Source of the DNA: Blastococcus sp. CPCC 205250
GTDB lineage: Bacteria > Actinomycetota > Actinomycetes > Mycobacteriales > Geodermatophilaceae
Length of the DNA stretch: 64,000 nt
Reading direction: 5' to 3'
Assembly (NCBI RefSeq): GCF_019799925.1
Contig: NZ_JABGCG010000001.1
Coordinates: 186,001-250,000, forward strand
The position numbers and the translations under genes were made by a program. Positions 61,301 to 64,000 of this stretch are shown here, piece after piece. The notes below the pieces were generated by a model. It saw only the letters and a program-made list of their open reading frames with translations, was not told the origin of the DNA and did not search any database. Within the stretch, counting starts at the first letter, position 1, and the number at the start of each line of letters is the position of its first letter.

Positions 61301-62875
61301 GACACGTTCTCGCGGACGGCCACGGGCGGTCTCGGGACCGCCGAGCTGGGCGGTCCCTGGACGGCGGCCCTCGGCGCCAGCCGGCAGTCGGTCTCCGGCG
61401 GCACCGCGGTGCTGTCGCTGCCCACCGCGGGCAACGAGACGGTGGCGTACCTGGGCGGGGTCAGCGTGAGCAGCGCCGACCTGCGCGCCGTCCTGCGCCT
61501 GTCGTCGGTGCCGACCGGGAACGGCACGTACGCCTACGTCACCGGACGGCGGGTGGGCTCCGGCGAGGAGTACACGGTGCGCGTCCGGGTCGCCCCCGAC
61601 GGCGCGGTGTACCTGTCGCTGTCGCGGCTGACCGGCAACGTGGAGACCTTCCCCGGTGGGGAGACCCGGGTGACCGGGCTGACCTGGACGCCGGGCACCG
61701 CCCTCGCCACCCGGGTGCAGGTCTCGGGCACCGGGACCACCACGGTGACCGCGTCGGTGTGGCCGGCCGGGCAGGCCGAGCCCGCCGCACCGCAGCTGTC
61801 GCGGACCGACACCGCGGCGGCCCTGCAGCGGCCCGGCGGGGTCGGGATCGGCGCCTACCGGCCCGGCGGTGCCACCGCGGCGACCGCCGTGTCGTTCGAC
61901 GACCTGCAGGTGACCACGGTGGGGGCGACCCCGCCCCCGCCGCCGCCGCCGCCGCCGCCGGCGAACGTGGCGCCGGTGGCGTCGTTCACCGCGCAGGCCA
62001 CGGACCTGTCGGTGGCGGTCGACGGGCGTGCCTCGTCGGACTCCGACGGCACGGTCGCCTCCCACGCCTGGACCTGGGGCGACGGGACCGCGGCCGGGTC
62101 CGGCGCCACGGCGACGCACGCCTACGCGGCGGTCGGCACGTACACGGTGACCCTCACGGTGACCGACGACGACGGCGCCACCGCGACCACCACGCGGTCG
62201 GTCACCGTGACCGCTCCCGCCGGTCCGCAGCAGCCGCAGGTGCTGGCCGCCGACGCCTTCGAGCGCTCGGCCACCGGTGGCCTGGGCACCGCCGACGCCG
62301 GCGGGGCCTGGACGGTGCTCGTGGGTGCCGCGCGCCAGGCGGTCACGGCCGGCGGGGCCGTGCTCACCGTCGGCCCGGGCAACAACGCCGGCTCGCACCT
62401 GGGCTCGGTCGCGCAGACCGCGGTGGACGTGCGGACGACGGTGTCGTTCTCGCGGACGCCGGCCAACGGCACCGGCGCCTACGCCTTCGTCACCGGCCGC
62501 CGCGTCGGCACGGCCCAGTACAAGGCGCGGGTGCGGGTGCTGCCCACCGGCGAGGTCGGTCTCGCCCTGCTCCGCGAGGTCGACGGCGTGGAGACGATGC
62601 TGGGCACGATGACCACGGTGCCCGGGCTCACCTACACGGCGGACCTGCCGCTGCAGGTGCACCTGCGGGTGACCGGCACCGGGCAGACCGCCCTCGAGCT
62701 CAGCGTGTGGCCCGCGGGTCAGGCCCAGCCGGCCACCCCGACGCTGGTGCGGACCGACGGCACGGCCGTGCTGCAGGCGCCGGGTTCGGTGGGGCTGGCC
62801 GCCTACCTGTCCGGCAGCTCGACCAGCCCGGTCGCCGTCCGGTTCGACGACCTGCGGGTGACCGCGGTGCAGTGA
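58370..62875 (+). CDS. Giant secreted multidomain surface protein (beta-propeller, Fn3-like, LamG, PKD)
   Basis: A 1501-residue secreted protein. The signal peptide ends near residue 40 (VPGTARA-DS). Residues 45-475 hold repeated blades such as VVGNTVYAGGSFT, GTRLYVGGDFTVANG and NSTVYLGGSLSAVGG (DUF5122-like propeller). A Fn3-like stretch (478-570) precedes a LamG/concanavalin-like domain (573-790: DHWSLGERSG, FTVEAWFET, WHHVAASVS, LIDEVAVYP). Then come PKD domains at about 801, 885 and 1199, and two copies (977-1186, 1292-1501) of a beta-rich module beginning TFSRTATGGLG or AFERSATGGLG. No LPxTG or membrane anchor is present. It probably binds carbohydrate or the cell surface. Confidence 0.92.
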   Translation: MGDVGTGVRSRAVAVMATLAVATASWALAVPGTARADSAPAMVTPTDPVTVSADALPTVQINGVVWAQTVVGNTVYAGGSFTTARPAGAAAGSNETPRGNLLAYDIRTGELVTSFAPNLNGQVMAVTASPDGTRLYVGGDFTVANGQPRNRVAAYDTRTGALVDTFRPSVNGQVAAIAATNSTVYLGGSLSAVGGVSRSRLAAVRASDGGLLPWAPVPGTGPTSGNRNPTNPTQPGTTATSNNVMALVVTGGGSQVVASGRFDTMNGVKATGVTALDPTTGATRTFEINRLITNQGVNSAVWSLSTDGTVVYGTGYDYYGPGNLEGSFAVDGSNGRVRWIADCRGDSYSSFPANGVLYIASHAHSCVNIGGFPEQNPKVEKRATAMSAAASGRVGTITQANANFTGQPAPSMLNWFPTLTQGSVTGQLQAGWSVSGNGQYVVYGGEFPRVNDRAQQGLVRFAVPSIAPNAVGPDVTPGVGVTATSGGLRVGWQGSTDRDNRVLTYRVYRDNGAQPVATFNRSSLWWQAAPVAWTDRAAAAGGHTYRVTVSDPLGNEATIGTATGTSSGPTPARTYAQTVALDGATDHWSLGERSGTAGSDLTGVDDLIGSGGIRRGFAGALKGDADTSTWFDGVGGYFATQTPRRGAHTFTVEAWFETRSTAGGRIVGFGDQRTGLSNNQDRMIFLDPSGKVHFGVYPGFGAELVSPTAYNNGQWHHVAASVSPAGMQLYVDGRLVASRTDVIMAQDYINGYWRIGGDRTWSGAPYFNGLIDEVAVYPVALTPEQVARHHSLATTGTAPNAAPTASFTAGVQDLTASVDGRASSDPDGTVQSHSWDFGDGTTGTGATTTHAYTRGGTYTIRLTVTDAAGATATTERQVTVVEPPNRAPVASFTSTSSGLVASVDGRGSTDADGTVASYSWSWGDSTPAGSGATATHTYAAAGTYQVTLTVTDDDGATASVTRGVAVAAAGSAPPVATDTFSRTATGGLGTAELGGPWTAALGASRQSVSGGTAVLSLPTAGNETVAYLGGVSVSSADLRAVLRLSSVPTGNGTYAYVTGRRVGSGEEYTVRVRVAPDGAVYLSLSRLTGNVETFPGGETRVTGLTWTPGTALATRVQVSGTGTTTVTASVWPAGQAEPAAPQLSRTDTAAALQRPGGVGIGAYRPGGATAATAVSFDDLQVTTVGATPPPPPPPPPPANVAPVASFTAQATDLSVAVDGRASSDSDGTVASHAWTWGDGTAAGSGATATHAYAAVGTYTVTLTVTDDDGATATTTRSVTVTAPAGPQQPQVLAADAFERSATGGLGTADAGGAWTVLVGAARQAVTAGGAVLTVGPGNNAGSHLGSVAQTAVDVRTTVSFSRTPANGTGAYAFVTGRRVGTAQYKARVRVLPTGEVGLALLREVDGVETMLGTMTTVPGLTYTADLPLQVHLRVTGTGQTALELSVWPAGQAQPATPTLVRTDGTAVLQAPGSVGLAAYLSGSSTSPVAVRFDDLRVTAVQ
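61937..61960 (+). repeat. (CCG)8 trinucleotide tract encoding a polyproline linker
   Basis: Eight uninterrupted CCG units encode the core of a 12-residue proline linker between the first terminal module and the third PKD domain of the giant protein. Slippage would change linker length in frame. Confidence 0.9.
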
Positions 62876-62997
62876 CACCGGCGTCGGGGCCGGCTCCACC
62901 ACGGGCCGGCCCTGACGCTCGGTGATCATCACCCCGCAACCGTGCGATCACAAGCGGTCACGGACCTCACCTCGACGAGGGAGAAACCGCAGGTCGG

Positions 62998-63013
62998 TCA
63001 CCTGGTCAGGTGA
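62998..63013. promoter_or_regulatory. Inverted repeat upstream of the second giant-protein gene
   Basis: TCACCTG and CAGGTGA with a 2-base centre form a near-perfect palindrome 102 bases upstream of the paralogue start. The 240-base gap 62876-63115 has no gene. It is a possible operator or small hairpin. Confidence 0.4.
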
Positions 63014-63115
63014 TCGTCACGGCAGTGACCTCCTGTCATCGTCACTGTCGGTACTCGACGACGGCATCCAGGGGGAGGCCGCCGCTCTCGGGTCCTGGCA
63101 CACGGGGGAAACCGC

Positions 63116-64000
63116 ATGTCCACGTCTTCGAGCACGCCCCGGCGCGCGCCTGCCCGCGTCGTCGCGGGCACCGTCAGCCTCCTGCTGGCGGCCGGCAGCC
63201 TGGCGCTCCTGCCCGGCGTCGCCCAGGCCGACTCCGCGCCGCTGACGCCGTCGGCCGCCACGCCGACCACCGTCACCGCCGACGCCCTGCCCACCGTGCA
63301 GATCAACGGTGTCGCCTGGGCGCAGGCCGTCGTCGGCAACACCGTCTACGTCGGTGGCGCGTTCACCAGCGCCCGGCCTGCCGGTGCGCCGCTCGGGACG
63401 AACGAGACGCCGCGCGCCAACCTGCTGGCCTACGACATCCGCACCGGCGAGCTGATCACCTCGTTCGCCCACGACCTCAACGGCCAGGTGCTCGCCGTCG
63501 CGGCCTCGCCCGACGGCTCGCGGGTCTACGTGGCCGGCGACTTCACGACCGTCGACGGGCAGACCCGCCGCCGCGTCGCCGCCTTCGACACCGCGACCGG
63601 CGCCCTGGTCGCCGGCTTCGCCCCGGCGGTGCAGAGCCAGGTCGCCGCCCTCGCCGTCACGGACGACACCGTCTACATGGGCGGCAGCATCACCGCCGTC
63701 GGCAGCGTCAGCCGCAGCCGGCTCGCCGCGGTCAGCGCCTCCGACGGCAGCCTGCTGCCCTGGGCGCCGGTCCCCGGCGTCGGCTCCACCGCCGGCAACC
63801 GCCTGCCCAACAACCCGACGGGCAACGCCAAGACCAGCGACGCCGTCCTCGCGCTGACCGTCGCCGGCACCGGCCAGGTCATCGCCGGCGGCCGCTTCGA
63901 CACGATGAACGGGGTCAAGGCCACCGGCGTCGCGGCGCTGGACCCGGTCTCCGGGGCCACCCGGCCGTTCGCGATCAACCAGCGGCTGACCAACCAGGGC
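63116..64000 (+). CDS. Second giant secreted propeller-type protein, cut by the right window edge
   Basis: At least 295 residues with no stop before the window end. ATG 63116 has GGGGGA 6 bases upstream. A signal peptide (VSLLLAAGSLALLPGVAQA-DS) is followed by a propeller region closely similar to that of the preceding gene: DALPTVQINGV, VGNTVYVGGAFTSARPAG, NLLAYDIRTGEL, DTMNGVKATGVAALDP. It is a tandem duplication. Whether LamG and PKD domains follow is not visible. Confidence 0.92.
   Translation, partial: MSTSSSTPRRAPARVVAGTVSLLLAAGSLALLPGVAQADSAPLTPSAATPTTVTADALPTVQINGVAWAQAVVGNTVYVGGAFTSARPAGAPLGTNETPRANLLAYDIRTGELITSFAHDLNGQVLAVAASPDGSRVYVAGDFTTVDGQTRRRVAAFDTATGALVAGFAPAVQSQVAALAVTDDTVYMGGSITAVGSVSRSRLAAVSASDGSLLPWAPVPGVGSTAGNRLPNNPTGNAKTSDAVLALTVAGTGQVIAGGRFDTMNGVKATGVAALDPVSGATRPFAINQRLTNQG

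Noticed and set aside
58310..62932. Very long open frame antisense to the giant secreted protein (over 1500 codons)
   Set aside because: It mirrors the codon periodicity of the true gene in a GC-rich genome. It has no signal peptide, domain pattern or ribosome-binding site; the sense frame has all three.

Overview
The window is very G+C-rich, uses GTG starts about as often as ATG, and contains many 4-bp stop/start overlaps. Gene content and order point to a high-GC actinobacterium of the Geodermatophilaceae type (Blastococcus, Geodermatophilus, Modestobacter); the family call is inference. Actinobacterial markers include rpfB, the galU-glp-rimJ-glpR group, pmt/rsmI, and tRNA-Gln-glmU-prs-rplY-pth. 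There is no rRNA, transposase, phage gene or CRISPR array. About 63 protein genes (the first and last cut by the window edges) and three tRNA genes (Arg-CCU, Ala-CGC, Gln-UUG) are supported.

0-19.4 kb is mostly accessory and signalling. It holds an ABC exporter pair and a two-gene unit of a LuxI-like N-acyltransferase plus a divergent AdoMet-decarboxylase-fold protein. Next come a membrane GGDEF-EAL protein, two overlapping GAF-ANTAR regulators, a STAS-GAF-ANTAR fusion, a PAS-GAF-SpoIIE phosphatase and an ArsR regulator. After tRNA-Arg there is a membrane protein/sirtuin/small protein/UV-glycosylase-like group, a lipoprotein-like gene with an apparent frameshift, an APH/thioesterase/VOC operon, a YbaK-type deacylase, and mscL-SAF-fmdB.

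19.5-25.4 kb carries a B3/4 protein, YnfA, MarR, and a MatC-type dicarboxylate carrier, CaiB CoA-transferase and fused carboxyltransferase set. It separates fmdB from the 5-formyl-THF cyclo-ligase gene, which are neighbours in mycobacteria.

25.4-54.3 kb is the conserved actinobacterial backbone with local insertions: MTHFS, galU-glp-rimJ-glpR (cell division/polar growth), tRNA-Ala, DAHP synthase, an enoyl-CoA hydratase, pmt/rsmI, LuxR/amidase, corA, an APC permease, metG-(mini-ORF)-tatD, rpfB-rsmA-ispE, TetR/desaturase, and tRNA-Gln-glmU-prs-rplY-pth.

54.4-64 kb is an exopolysaccharide and cell-surface region. It has a polyprenyl-phosphate sugar transferase, a GT4-type glycosyltransferase, a membrane-anchored protein, a 1501-residue secreted propeller/LamG/PKD protein, and the start of a tandem paralogue running off the right edge.

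Most interesting: (1) the LuxI-like/AdoMetDC-like pair with inverted repeats in front of it; (2) the MatC-CaiB-carboxyltransferase cassette; (3) a UV-glycosylase-like protein fused to a PUA/EVE-like domain; (4) a 26-codon mini-ORF overlapping both metG and tatD; (5) likely CTG starts for the desaturase, rsmA and pth; (6) the tandem giant surface proteins.
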